NCBI RefSeq assembly: GCF_030815975.1
Contig: NZ_JAUSXL010000002.1
Coordinates: forward strand, 620,001-684,000
Source of the DNA: Variovorax paradoxus
GTDB lineage: Bacteria; Pseudomonadota; Gammaproteobacteria; Burkholderiales; Burkholderiaceae_C
Length of the DNA: 64,000 nt
Direction of reading: 5' to 3'
Position 1 is the stretch's first letter. The number at the start of each line of letters is the position of its first letter. The translations under genes and the position numbers were made by a program. Below, in pieces: positions 26,894 through 35,593 of this stretch. The notes below the pieces were generated by a model. That model had not been told where the DNA came from, ran no database searches, and was given only the letters and a program-made list of their open reading frames with translations.

Positions 26894-28006
26894 ATGCAGG
26901 TTTTCCGCGGCTTCCGGCACCCGGGCGTGGCTCCGGCCTGCGCCCTCACCATCGGCAATTTCGACGGCGTCCACCGGGGCCACCAGGCCATGCTGGCGCT
27001 GTTGCAGACCGAGGCGCGCCATCGCGGCCTGCCCAGCTGCGTGCTCACCTTCGAGCCGCACCCGCGCGACTATTTTGCCGCCGTCACAAAAAAACCCGAC
27101 CTGGCGCCCGCGCGCATCGGCACGCTGCGCGACAAGCTCACCGAGCTCGCGGCCTGCGGCGTGGCGCAGACGATCGTGCTGCCCTTCGACGGCCGGCTGG
27201 CGTCCCAGTCGCCCGAGGCATTCATTCAGAACGTGCTGATCGACGGCCTGGGCGCGCGCTACGTGCTGGTGGGCGACGACTTCCGCTTTGGCGCCAAGCG
27301 GGCCGGCGACTACGCCATGCTCGACGCGGCCGGCGATGCCCACGGCTTCGACGTGGCGCGCATGAACAGCTACGAGATATCGGACCCCCACGCGCGGCTT
27401 CGCCCCGCTGCCCCCCGAGGGGGCGCGCCCGTCTTGGGGCGGCCCGGCGACGGGCATGGCCTGCGCGTTTCCAGTTCGGCCGTGCGCGAGGCGCTGGCCG
27501 AAGGCCGCATGACCGACGCTCAGACCCTGCTCGGCCGGCCCTACACGATCTCGGGCCACGTGGTCCATGGCCGCAAGCTCGGCCGCGCGCTGGGCGCCTC
27601 GGCCCCAGGCAAGGACGACGGTTTTCGCACCCTCAACCTGCGCTTCAAGCACTGGAAACCGGCGGCCAGCGGCATCTTCGCGGTGCTGGTGCACGGCCTG
27701 GCCGACCAGCCGCTGCCCGGCGTGGCGAACCTCGGCGTGCGCCCCTCGCTCGATGCCAACGACGTCAACGCGGGCCGCGTGCTGCTGGAGACGCATTGCC
27801 TGGAGTGGCCCTCGCATCTGGGAGCCGAAGGGGCCTACGGTAAAATCGTCCGCGTGGAACTCCTGCACAAACTGCACGACGAATTGCGCTACACCAGCCT
27901 CGAGGCCCTGACAGCGGGCATCGCGAAGGATGGGCGCGACGCGCGCGCGTTCTTTGCGTCGACCCACGCCGAAACCCACCGCCAGACCACGCGCGATCGA
28001 ATTTAG
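26894..28006 (+). CDS. ribF: Bifunctional riboflavin kinase/FAD synthetase RibF
   Basis: A 370-residue enzyme making FMN and FAD. The N-terminal adenylyltransferase carries 'ALTIGNFDGVHRGHQAML' and 'SSSAVREALAEGRM'. The C-terminal flavokinase carries 'GRPYTISGHVVHGRKLGRALG', 'GIFAVLVHG' and 'GVANLGVRPSLD'. The protein is longer than usual because of an Arg/Pro/Ala/Gly-rich insert of about 24 residues just before the conserved HGLRVSSSAVREAL, encoded by a palindromic GC repeat (27385-27456). A smaller variable stretch (SAPGKDDGF) lies in the kinase part. The start is the ATG at 26894. It is followed by ileS and lspA, the conserved order. Confidence 0.93.
   Translation: MQVFRGFRHPGVAPACALTIGNFDGVHRGHQAMLALLQTEARHRGLPSCVLTFEPHPRDYFAAVTKKPDLAPARIGTLRDKLTELAACGVAQTIVLPFDGRLASQSPEAFIQNVLIDGLGARYVLVGDDFRFGAKRAGDYAMLDAAGDAHGFDVARMNSYEISDPHARLRPAAPRGGAPVLGRPGDGHGLRVSSSAVREALAEGRMTDAQTLLGRPYTISGHVVHGRKLGRALGASAPGKDDGFRTLNLRFKHWKPAASGIFAVLVHGLADQPLPGVANLGVRPSLDANDVNAGRVLLETHCLEWPSHLGAEGAYGKIVRVELLHKLHDELRYTSLEALTAGIAKDGRDARAFFASTHAETHRQTTRDRI
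27385..27456 (+). repeat. GC-rich palindromic repeat inserted in frame in ribF
   Basis: About 72 bases of very GC-rich sequence containing nested palindromes: GCGG-cttcgcc-CCGC, GCCCCC-CGA-GGGGGC (27410-27424) and GGGCGCGCCC (27421-27430). It encodes DPHARLRPAAPRGGAPVLG and a few further residues, absent from other RibF proteins I know. A relative with CGGCTTCGCC and CCCCC/GGGGG arms lies at 41798-41890. Boundaries are approximate. Confidence 0.6.
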
Positions 28007-28029
28007 CCCTGCACGCACCGTGCTGCCGC

Positions 28030-28107
28030 CCTTCGACAAGCTCAGGGCGAACGGCTTTTCTTCCGCACCGACCGCTCAATGCAGTTCGGGCTGAGCCTGT
28101 CGAAGCC
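28030..28107. repeat. Inverted repeat between ribF and ileS
   Basis: The left arm CTTCGACAAGCTCAGGGCGAAC (about 28032-28053) and right arm GTTCGGGCTGAGCCTGTCGAAG (about 28086-28107) are complementary at 19 of 22 positions and separated by about 32 bases. Arms of this type are a common dispersed intergenic repeat in proteobacterial genomes. On RNA it would fold into a long hairpin just before the ileS start, with no U-tract. Confidence 0.7.
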
Positions 28108-28127
28108 CCTCTGTTTCGCACCCCAAC

Positions 28128-30977
28128 ATGTCTGACGCCGCCTCCCCCACCGACTACCGCTCCACGCTGAACCTGCCCGATACCCCCTTCCCGATGCGCG
28201 GCGACCTGCCCAAGCGCGAACCGGGCTGGGTCAAGGAATGGAACGACGAAGGCCGCTACCACCGCTTGCGCGACGCGCGCCACGGCGCGCCCAAGTTCAT
28301 CCTGCACGACGGCCCGCCGTACGCCAACGGCCAGATCCACATGGGCCACGCGGTGAACAAGATCCTGAAGGACATGATCACCAAGGCGCGCCAGCTCGAA
28401 GGCTTCGACGCGCTCTACGTGCCCGGCTGGGACTGCCACGGCCTGCCGATCGAGAACGCCATCGAAAAGCAGTTCGGCCGCAACCTGAGCCGCGACGAGA
28501 TGCAGGCCAAGAGCCGCGCCTACGCCACCGAACAGATCGCGCAGCAGATGGCCGACTTCCAGCGCCTGGGCGTGCTGGGCGAATGGGACCACCCCTACAA
28601 GACGATGGACTTCGCGAATGAAGCCGGCGAGCTGCGCGCGTTCAAGCACGTGATCGAGCGCGGCTTCGTCTACCGGGGCCTCAAGCCCGTCTACTGGTGC
28701 TTCGACTGCGGCTCGTCGCTGGCCGAATTCGAGATCGAATACGCCGACAAGAAGAGCCAGACCGTCGACGTGGCCTTCAAGGCGCACGAGCGCGAGAAGG
28801 TGCTCAAGGCCTTCGAGACCGACCACACGATCCTCGGCGACATCTTTGCCGTGATCTGGACCACCACCGCGTGGACCCTCCCGGCCAACCAGGCCATCAA
28901 CCTGAACCCCGAGATCGAATACTCGCTGGTCGACACCGAGCGCGGCCTCTTGATCCTGGCCAACTCGCTGGTCGAGATGTGCATGACGCGCTATGCGCTC
29001 GACGGCAAGGTGCTGGCCACGGTCAAGGGCGAGAAGCTCGGCGGGCTCGAATTCGAGCATCCGCTGTACGACGTGGACGCCGGCTACAAGCGCCTGTCGC
29101 CGGTGTACCTGGCCGACTACGCCACCGCCACCGACGGCACCGGCCTGGTCCATTCCTCGCCCGCCTACGGCGTGGACGACTTCAACTCCTGCATCGCCCA
29201 CGGCGTGGCCTACGACGACATCCTGAACCCGGTGCAGGGCAACGGCAGCTACGCGCCCGACTTCCCGCTCTTCGGCGGGCAGAACATCTGGAAGGCCGTG
29301 CCGGTGATCATCGCCGCGCTGCGCGACGCCAACCGCCTGCTCACCACCGAGACCATCACCCACAGCTATCCGCACTGCTGGCGCCACAAGACACCGGTGA
29401 TCTACCGCGCCGCAGCGCAGTGGTTCATCCGCATGGACGAGGGCGAAGGCGTGTTCACCAAGGACAAGGCGCCAAAGACGCTGCGCCAGACCGCGCTCGA
29501 CGCCATCGAACAGACCAGCTTCTACCCGGAGAACGGCAAGGCGCGCCTGCACGACATGATCGCCGGGCGGCCCGACTGGTGCATCAGCCGCCAGCGCAGC
29601 TGGGGCGTGCCGATCCCGTTCTTCCTGCACAAGGATTCGGGCGAACTGCATCCGCGCACGATGGAAATCCTCGACCAGGCCGCCAACATCGTCGAGAAGG
29701 GCGGCATCGAGGCCTGGAGCCGCGTCACGGCCGAAGAGATCCTGGGCGCCGAAGACGCGCCGCACTACACCAAGAGCACCGACATCCTCGAGGTGTGGTT
29801 CGACTCGGGCTCGACCTTCTATCACGTGCTGCGCGGCACGCACCCCAACGTGCACCACGAGACCGGGCCTGAAGCCGACCTGTACCTCGAAGGCCACGAC
29901 CAGCACCGCGGCTGGTTCCATTCGTCGCTGCTGATCGCCTGCGCACTGGAAGACCGCGCACCGTACCGCGGCCTGCTCACGCACGGCTTCACGGTGGATG
30001 CCAAGGGCATCAAGATGAGCAAGTCGCTCAAGAACGGCATCGACCCGCAGGAGATCAGCAACAAGCTGGGCTCGGAAATCATCCGCCTGTGGGTGGCCGC
30101 GAGCGACTATTCGGGCGACATCGCGGGCGACGACAAGATCCTGGCGCGCGTGGTCGATGCCTACCGCCGCATCCGCAACACGCTGCGCTTCCTGCTGGCG
30201 AACACCAGCGACTTCGACGCCGCGAAGGATGCGGTGCCACTCGACCAGCTGTTCGAGATCGACCGCTATGCCCTCTCGCGCGCGGCGCAGTTCCAGGCCG
30301 AGATCCTTGCGCACTACAAGGTGTACGAGTTCCATCCGGTGGTGGCCAAGCTGCAGATCTACTGCTCGGAAGACCTGGGCGGCTTCTATCTCGACATCCT
30401 CAAGGACCGGCTCTACACGACAGCGCCGGGCTCGCTGGCGCGCCGCAGCGCGCAGACGGCGCTCTGGCACATCTCGCAGGCGATGCTGCGCTGGATGGCG
30501 CCGTTCCTGAGCTTCACGGCCGAAGAGGCATGGAAGTTCGTGAGCACAGGCAAGCCGGGCGAGTCGATCTTCGCGCAGACCTACAGCAAGTTCGCCGCGC
30601 CCGACGAAGCGCTGCTCGCCAAGTGGAGCCGCATCCGCGAGATCCGCGACGTGGTCAACAAGGACATCGAAGCCGTGCGCGCCGAAGGCAAGGTCGGCTC
30701 GTCGCTGCAGGCCAACCTGCGGCTCAGCGCACCGGTCGACGACTTCGCGTTGCTGGCGTCGCTGGGCAACGACCTGAAGTTCGTCTTCATCACTTCCGCC
30801 ATCGAACTGGCGGCGGGCGAGGTGCTGTCTTCTGTGGTGACGCCGAGCACGGCGCAGAAGTGCGATCGCTGCTGGCACTACCGCGACGACGTGGGCCACG
30901 ACCCGGCACATCCGACGATCTGCGGCCGTTGCACGAGCAACCTGTTCGGTGCCGGCGAGCCGCGGGGCTTTGCGTGA
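28128..30977 (+). CDS. ileS: Isoleucyl-tRNA synthetase
   Basis: A 949-residue class I aminoacyl-tRNA synthetase. Seen: the HIGH-type motif HMGH in '[20 protein letters not shown]' near residue 70, the editing domain in the middle ('[16 protein letters not shown]'), KMSKS near residue 628 ('[15 protein letters not shown]'), and the C-terminal zinc finger '[30 protein letters not shown]'. Length is that of the bacterial type with the zinc domain. Its stop overlaps the lspA start (TGATG). Confidence 0.98.
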   Translation: MSDAASPTDYRSTLNLPDTPFPMRGDLPKREPGWVKEWNDEGRYHRLRDARHGAPKFILHDGPPYANGQIHMGHAVNKILKDMITKARQLEGFDALYVPGWDCHGLPIENAIEKQFGRNLSRDEMQAKSRAYATEQIAQQMADFQRLGVLGEWDHPYKTMDFANEAGELRAFKHVIERGFVYRGLKPVYWCFDCGSSLAEFEIEYADKKSQTVDVAFKAHEREKVLKAFETDHTILGDIFAVIWTTTAWTLPANQAINLNPEIEYSLVDTERGLLILANSLVEMCMTRYALDGKVLATVKGEKLGGLEFEHPLYDVDAGYKRLSPVYLADYATATDGTGLVHSSPAYGVDDFNSCIAHGVAYDDILNPVQGNGSYAPDFPLFGGQNIWKAVPVIIAALRDANRLLTTETITHSYPHCWRHKTPVIYRAAAQWFIRMDEGEGVFTKDKAPKTLRQTALDAIEQTSFYPENGKARLHDMIAGRPDWCISRQRSWGVPIPFFLHKDSGELHPRTMEILDQAANIVEKGGIEAWSRVTAEEILGAEDAPHYTKSTDILEVWFDSGSTFYHVLRGTHPNVHHETGPEADLYLEGHDQHRGWFHSSLLIACALEDRAPYRGLLTHGFTVDAKGIKMSKSLKNGIDPQEISNKLGSEIIRLWVAASDYSGDIAGDDKILARVVDAYRRIRNTLRFLLANTSDFDAAKDAVPLDQLFEIDRYALSRAAQFQAEILAHYKVYEFHPVVAKLQIYCSEDLGGFYLDILKDRLYTTAPGSLARRSAQTALWHISQAMLRWMAPFLSFTAEEAWKFVSTGKPGESIFAQTYSKFAAPDEALLAKWSRIREIRDVVNKDIEAVRAEGKVGSSLQANLRLSAPVDDFALLASLGNDLKFVFITSAIELAAGEVLSSVVTPSTAQKCDRCWHYRDDVGHDPAHPTICGRCTSNLFGAGEPRGFA

Positions 30978-31489
30978 TGGCGGCCGCACGTTCCATGTCG
31001 GCATCGCGCTCGCGCAACGGCAGCATCTGGCCATGGCTCGGGCTGGCGGCGATCATCCTGATCATCGACCAGTTCACCAAGACGCTGATCCTGGGCTACT
31101 ACAAGCTGGGCGACGCGACTTACGTGACGAGCTTCTTCAACGTGGTCCGGGCGCACAACACGGGTGCCGCGTTCTCGTTCCTGGCCGACCACTCGGGCTG
31201 GCAGCGCTGGTTCTTCACGGCCATTGGCGTGGCGGCCGCGGTGTTCATCGTCTGGATGCTGAAGTCGCACGCGGGGCAGAAGCTGTTTTCGTTCTCGATG
31301 GCCTGCATCCTGGGTGGGGCGATCGGGAACGTGATCGACCGGATGATGCATGGCTATGTCGTCGACTTCCTGAGTTTCCATTGGGGGAACTGGTACTTTC
31401 CGGCGTTCAATGCGGCGGACAGTGCGATCACGCTGGGGGCGATCTGTCTGATCCTGGACGAGATTCGTCGCGTTCGGCGCGGGAAATAG
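30977..31489 (+). CDS. lspA: Lipoprotein signal peptidase (SPase II)
   Basis: A 170-residue inner-membrane aspartyl protease that cuts lipoprotein signal peptides. Four membrane segments are visible (about 16-33, 74-92, 99-117, 140-158). The two catalytic aspartates lie in '[15 protein letters not shown]' and '[11 protein letters not shown]'. '[14 protein letters not shown]' is also conserved. Its ATG overlaps the ileS stop, so translation should be coupled. Confidence 0.97.
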   Translation: MAAARSMSASRSRNGSIWPWLGLAAIILIIDQFTKTLILGYYKLGDATYVTSFFNVVRAHNTGAAFSFLADHSGWQRWFFTAIGVAAAVFIVWMLKSHAGQKLFSFSMACILGGAIGNVIDRMMHGYVVDFLSFHWGNWYFPAFNAADSAITLGAICLILDEIRRVRRGK

Positions 31490-31578
31490 ATTCGTTGTCT
31501 TGCAGGGGCGGCGCCCGGTAGGCGGTGCGGCGCGGTCGGCCCCACTTGCCGGGCGCCTGTCGTGGCGTTGATGCCGCT

Positions 31579-31616
31579 GCCCTCACCCCAGCCCTCTCCC
31601 GGAGGGAGAGGGAGCA
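31579..31616. repeat. Dispersed palindromic repeat (CCCTCTCCC type)
   Basis: CCCTCACCCCAG is followed by CCCTCTCCC-GGA-GGGAGAGGG (stem arms 31592-31600 and 31604-31612), a widely scattered bacterial intergenic repeat. It lies 90 bases after lspA and may serve as its transcript end, although no U-tract follows. Confidence 0.7.
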
Positions 31617-31649
31617 AGACAGAGCTCGCACGCGAGGGTTTCTCCCCAC

Positions 31650-31705
31650 TTCATCGGCTGTCATAGCGGGGTCATACTGCCGCGGTGAAATGTAATCGAT
31701 TACAT
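31650..31705 (+). promoter_or_regulatory. lacI-type promoter and operator
   Basis: The operator is a perfect 16-bp palindrome ATGTAATCGATTACAT (31690-31705), 11 bases before the repressor gene start; the central CG is typical of LacI-family sites. Upstream, TTCATC (31650-31655), 17 bases, CATACT (31673-31678) form a weak sigma-70 promoter, which would place the operator just past the transcription start, suiting autorepression. A related 10-bp palindrome TGATCGATCA (32728-32737) spans the repressor stop ahead of the binding-protein gene and could be a second site. Confidence 0.7.
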
Positions 31706-31716
31706 GACACCGCACG

Positions 31717-32730
31717 ATGAGCATCCAAGCCGTTGCAGCCAAAGCCGGAGTTTCCGTGGCCACCGTGTCGCGGGCCTTCAATTTCCCCGACAAGGTGACC
31801 CGCTCCACGCGGGAGCTGGTGGAGCGCGTGGCGCGTGAACTCGACTATGTGCCGAACGCCAGCGCGCGCACCTTGCGCACCCAGCGCAGCCGTGCACTGG
31901 GCGTGGTGCTGCCCACGCTGCTGAATCCGACCTTTGCCGAATGCCTGCAGGGCATCGCGCGCGCGGCCATCGCCGGGGGCTACGCGATCATTCCCGTCAC
32001 CACGGGCTACCAGCTCGACGAGGAAGAGCGCGCGGTCCACCTGCTTCTGGCCGGCAATGTCGACGGGCTGATCCTCGTGGTTTCCAATCCTTCCACGTCG
32101 GCGGCGCTCGCCCGGCTGCGCGGCACCGCCACACCCTACGTGCTGGCCTACAACAGGCATCCCGAGCATCCCTGCGTGACCGTCGATGGCGAAGCGGCCG
32201 TGGCCGATGCCGTGGCGCGGCTGGTGCTGCACGGGCATCGCCGCATCGCGATGGTCAGCGGCACGCTCGCCGCGTCCGACCGCGCGCAGCAGCGCTACCG
32301 CGGCTACCGCAGGGGCATGGCCGATGCCGGGCTCAAGGCGCCGCCGCTGATCGAGGTGCCGTTTGTCGAAAGCGCGGTCGATGCGCTCGCCGGCGTGCTG
32401 CAGGCGCAAGGCCGCCCCACCGCATTGATCTGCTCCAACGACCTGCTCGCCATCCGCAGCATCCGCGCCGCGCACCTGAGCGGCCTTGCCGTGCCGGACG
32501 ACCTCAGCGTGATCGGTTTCGACGGCATTGCGCTCGGCGAAGACCTGACGCCGGCGCTCACCACCATCGCGCAGCCCAACGACGACATCGGCCGCCGCAG
32601 CGTCGAACTGCTGATCCAGGCCATGGCCGGCGGCACCACGCTGCAGGCCGATGCGAGCCTGCTGCTGCCGTACTTCTTCCGGGACGGCGAGTCGTGCGCG
32701 GCCGCGCGCGACATCACCGCCACCGGCTGA
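31717..32730 (+). CDS. LacI-family transcription repressor
   Basis: A 337-residue regulator. The N-terminal helix-turn-helix and hinge are 'SIQAVAAKAGVSVATVSRAFNFPDKVTRSTRELVERVARELDYVPNASARTLRTQRS'. The periplasmic-binding-like effector domain follows, ending 'VIGFDGIALGEDLTPALTTIAQPNDDIGRRSVELLI'. It heads a plus-strand cluster with an ABC importer and a phosphodiesterase and should control it through the palindrome at 31690-31705. The effector is probably the imported compound or its product. The binding-protein gene begins 47 bases after its stop. Confidence 0.92.
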   Translation: MSIQAVAAKAGVSVATVSRAFNFPDKVTRSTRELVERVARELDYVPNASARTLRTQRSRALGVVLPTLLNPTFAECLQGIARAAIAGGYAIIPVTTGYQLDEEERAVHLLLAGNVDGLILVVSNPSTSAALARLRGTATPYVLAYNRHPEHPCVTVDGEAAVADAVARLVLHGHRRIAMVSGTLAASDRAQQRYRGYRRGMADAGLKAPPLIEVPFVESAVDALAGVLQAQGRPTALICSNDLLAIRSIRAAHLSGLAVPDDLSVIGFDGIALGEDLTPALTTIAQPNDDIGRRSVELLIQAMAGGTTLQADASLLLPYFFRDGESCAAARDITATG

Positions 32731-32777
32731 TCGATCACCACCTCGCCACCGCCCCTCACCATCCAAGGAGCTCTTTC

Positions 32778-33797
32778 ATGTCGTCTTTCCGTTTCTCGCG
32801 CATGGCCCGCCTGGGCCTGCTCGCCGCCACGCTCGCCGCCGGCAGCACGGCGGCCATGGCCCAGACCGCCATTTGCTACAACTGCCCCACCGAATGGGCC
32901 GACTGGGGCACGCAGCTCAAGGCCATCAAGGCCAGAACCGGTGTCACCGTGCCGGCCGACAACAAGAACTCGGGCCAGTCGCTCGCGCAACTGGTGGCCG
33001 AAAAGGCCAGCCCCGTGGCCGACGTCACCTACCTGGGCGTGACCTTCGCAGTGCAGGCGCAGAAGGAAGGCGTGGTCGAGCCCTACAAGCCGGCCGCATG
33101 GAAAGACATTCCCGATGGCCTGAAGGACCCGGCCGGCAACTGGTTCACCATCCACTCGGGCACGCTGGGCTTCATGGTCAACGTCGATGCGCTCAAGGGC
33201 AAGCCGATTCCGAAGTCGTGGGCCGACCTGCTCAAACCCGAATACAAGGGCCTGATCGGGTACCTCGATCCCGCCTCGGCGTTCGTGGGCTATGTGGGCG
33301 CGGTGGCGGTGAACGAGGCGCGCGGCGGCACGCTCGACAACTTCGGTCCGGCCATCGACTACTTCAAGGCGCTGCAGAAGAACGAGCCCATCGTGCCCAA
33401 GCAGACCTCCTATGCGCGCGTGCTGTCGGGCGAGATCGCGATCCTGCTCGACTACGACTTCAATGCCTACCGCGCCAAGTACAAGGACAAGGCCAACGTC
33501 GCCTTCGTCATTCCGAGCGAAGGCACGCTGGCCGTGCCCTACGTGATGAGCCTGGTCGCCAAGGCGCCGCATGCAGCGGAAGGCAAGAAGGTGCTCGACT
33601 TCGTGCTGTCCGACGAAGGCCAGGCGATCTGGGCCAAGGCCTATCTGCGGCCGGTGCGCGCCAGCGCAATGCCCAAGGACATCGAAGCGCAGTTCCTGCC
33701 GGCCAGCGAATATGCACGCGCCAAGAGCGTCGACTATGCCCGCATGGCCGAGGCGCAGCGTGCGTTCTCCGACCGTTATCTGAAGGAAGTGCGCTGA
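32778..33797 (+). CDS. ABC transporter periplasmic substrate-binding protein
   Basis: A 339-residue family-1-type extracellular binding protein. A signal peptide ends AMAQ near residue 28. The mature N-terminus has an unusual CYNC pair ('TAICYNCPTEWADWG'). Later blocks 'VADVTYLGVTFAVQAQKEGVVEPYKP', 'NWFTIHSGTLGFMVNVDALKGKPIPKSWADLLKPEYKGLIGYLDP' and 'AIWAKAYLRPVR' resemble receptors of the iron/phosphonate/polyamine group (AfuA, PhnS, PotD). AAGGAG lies upstream. The ligand is not predictable from sequence alone; the adjacent phosphodiesterase points to an organophosphate. Confidence 0.85.
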   Translation: MSSFRFSRMARLGLLAATLAAGSTAAMAQTAICYNCPTEWADWGTQLKAIKARTGVTVPADNKNSGQSLAQLVAEKASPVADVTYLGVTFAVQAQKEGVVEPYKPAAWKDIPDGLKDPAGNWFTIHSGTLGFMVNVDALKGKPIPKSWADLLKPEYKGLIGYLDPASAFVGYVGAVAVNEARGGTLDNFGPAIDYFKALQKNEPIVPKQTSYARVLSGEIAILLDYDFNAYRAKYKDKANVAFVIPSEGTLAVPYVMSLVAKAPHAAEGKKVLDFVLSDEGQAIWAKAYLRPVRASAMPKDIEAQFLPASEYARAKSVDYARMAEAQRAFSDRYLKEVR

Positions 33798-33810
33798 GTC
33801 CGTGGATGCA

Positions 33811-33920
33811 TTCAGGGCGCGCTCCCGCCGACAGGGGACATTCGCGGAGGGGAGTACCCGGTGGCCTGTGCACCCGCCCTGGACAAAAGTGCCCTGAACA
33901 AAAGCGCCCTGAACAACAAG
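33811..33920. repeat. Dispersed repeat element, short copy, with 15-bp tandem repeats
   Basis: Starts TTCAGGGCGCGCTCCCGCCGAC, continues GGGGACATTCGCGGAGGGGAGTACCCGG, and ends in three 15-bp units (33876-33890, 33891-33905, 33906-33920; second unit GCCCTGAACAAAAGC). All parts recur in the larger copy at 60541-60840. This copy looks like a deletion derivative. It lies inside the ABC operon, between the binding-protein gene and the first permease. Confidence 0.75.
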
Positions 33921-33954
33921 CAACACGCAACACAACGCGAGAGAAAAAACTGAG

Positions 33955-34776
33955 ATGAAGCCCGCCAACGCCTGGAACCCACGCTGGCGCCTGCTCGCCT
34001 GCGCGGCACCCGCCGCCGTGTTTTTCGCGGCCTTCTGGCTGCTGCCGGTGGTGCGACTGCTCACACTGCCGGCGAGCAAGGGCTGGTCCACCTACTTCGC
34101 GGTGCTGACCGACTCGCGCTACCTGCAGAGCATGGCCAACACCGTGGCGCTGTCGGTGGCGGTGACCTTGGCGACGCTGGTGCTGGGCGCCGCCGTGGGC
34201 ATCTACCTTGCGCGGCACACCTTCGCGGGCAAGCGCATGCTGCTGTCGCTGCTCACGCTGCCGCTGTCCTTTCCTGGCGTGATCATCGGTTTCTTCGTGA
34301 TCCTGCTCGGCGGGCGCCAGGGGCTGGTGGCCGACATCGGCGACAGCCTGTTCGGCGAACGCATCACCTTCGCCTACGGCCTGCTCGGGCTGTTCCTGGC
34401 CTACCTGTACTTCTCGTTGCCACGCGCCATTGCAACCTACGCCGCCGCGGCCGAGGCCATGAACATGCAGTTGGAGGAAGCCGCGCGCTCGCTCAGCGCC
34501 TCGCGCTTGCGCGTGGCGCGCGACGTGTGGATGCCCGAGCTTGCGCCCACCACGCTGGCCTGCGGCGCGATCCTGTTCTCCACTTCCATGGGCGCGTTCG
34601 GCACCGCCTTCACGCTGGCCAGCAAGTTCGAGGTGATACCCATCACCATCTACAACGAGTTCACCAACTACGCCAACTTCGCGCTCGCCGCGTCGCTGTC
34701 GATTGCGCTCGGCCTCGTGACCTGGCTGGTGCTGTTCGCCGCGCGGCGCTTCGGCGCCAACCCGGTCACGCGCTGA
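33955..34776 (+). CDS. ABC transporter permease (first)
   Basis: A 273-residue inner-membrane permease with about six hydrophobic segments (first at about residues 10-34). The EAA loop 'AYAAAAEAMNMQLEEAARSLSASRLRVARDVWMPELAP' marks the contact with the ATPase. It is of the CysTW/PotB-PotC fold. Paired with the next permease, 16 bases downstream. Confidence 0.88.
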   Translation: MKPANAWNPRWRLLACAAPAAVFFAAFWLLPVVRLLTLPASKGWSTYFAVLTDSRYLQSMANTVALSVAVTLATLVLGAAVGIYLARHTFAGKRMLLSLLTLPLSFPGVIIGFFVILLGGRQGLVADIGDSLFGERITFAYGLLGLFLAYLYFSLPRAIATYAAAAEAMNMQLEEAARSLSASRLRVARDVWMPELAPTTLACGAILFSTSMGAFGTAFTLASKFEVIPITIYNEFTNYANFALAASLSIALGLVTWLVLFAARRFGANPVTR

Positions 34777-34792
34777 ATCAAGGAAGTGCCGC

Positions 34793-35593
34793 ATGCGAAA
34801 GAACACGCAACCCCGGGCGCCCTTCCTGCTGGCCGTCACCGTGCTCGTGAGCATTTTCATGATCGCGCCAATGCTGCTGTCGGTGATGGCGGGCCTCGTG
34901 AACAACTACAGCGCGGGCCTGAAGAGCGGCCTCACGCTGCGCTGGCTCGGTGAGGTGTGGGAGAACTACGGCGGCACCGTCGGCTGGTCGCTTGCGCTGG
35001 CGCTGGCCTGCGTGGTCGGCACCGTGCTGCTGGGCGTGCCCTGCGCCTATGCGCTGGCGCGCAGCCGCTCGCGCGCCGCGCACATCTTCGAAGAGCTGCT
35101 CACGCTGCCGGTGGCGGTGCCGGGGCTGGCCACGGCGCTGGCGCTGATCCTTGCGTACGGCCAGCTCACGGCCTTTCGCCAGAGCTTCGCCTTCATCCTC
35201 GTGGGCCACATGGTGTTCACGCTGCCGTTCATGGTGCGCACCGTGAGCTCGGCCTTCCAGCGCGACGACCTGCTCGCGCTCGAGGAGGCTGCCCGCTCGC
35301 TGGGCGCGAACTTCCGCCAGCGCTTCATGGGCATCCTCGTGCCCGCCGTGTTCCCGGCCATCGTGGCCGGCAGCCTGATGGTGTTCACGCTCTCGGTGGG
35401 CGAGTTCAACCTCACGTGGATGCTGCACACGCCGCTCACGCGCACCCTGCCCGTGGGCCTGGCCGACAGCTATGCCTCGATGCGCATCGAGATCGGATCG
35501 GCCTATACGCTGGTCTTCTTCGCGGTCATTCTTCCGATGCTGTGGGGCCTGCAGTACCTTGCCAACCTGATGCAGAAACGCCATGGAACTTGA
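34793..35593 (+). CDS. ABC transporter permease (second)
   Basis: A 266-residue inner-membrane permease with six hydrophobic segments. The EAA loop is 'SSAFQRDDLLALEEAARSLGANFRQRFMGILVPAVFPAIVAGSLMVF', followed by 'FTLSVGEFNLTWML'. AAGGAA lies eight bases upstream of the ATG. Its last 11 bases overlap the ATPase gene, showing one transcript. Confidence 0.88.
   Translation: MRKNTQPRAPFLLAVTVLVSIFMIAPMLLSVMAGLVNNYSAGLKSGLTLRWLGEVWENYGGTVGWSLALALACVVGTVLLGVPCAYALARSRSRAAHIFEELLTLPVAVPGLATALALILAYGQLTAFRQSFAFILVGHMVFTLPFMVRTVSSAFQRDDLLALEEAARSLGANFRQRFMGILVPAVFPAIVAGSLMVFTLSVGEFNLTWMLHTPLTRTLPVGLADSYASMRIEIGSAYTLVFFAVILPMLWGLQYLANLMQKRHGT

Noticed and set aside
27765..31034. A 1,089-residue open frame on the minus strand across ribF, ileS and lspA
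   Set aside because: It is antisense to conserved genes, Arg/His/Ala/Val-rich with no domain, and arises from high GC at third codon positions.
31941..33797. A 618-residue protein joined from the LacI region to the binding protein
   Set aside because: The first part is the wrong frame of the LacI gene; a signal peptide and ribosome site define the binding-protein start at 32778.
33876..33920. The 15-bp units (five codons) as part of a small repeat protein
   Set aside because: No start codon with ribosome site leads into them, and the same units lie in a non-coding element at 60541-60840.
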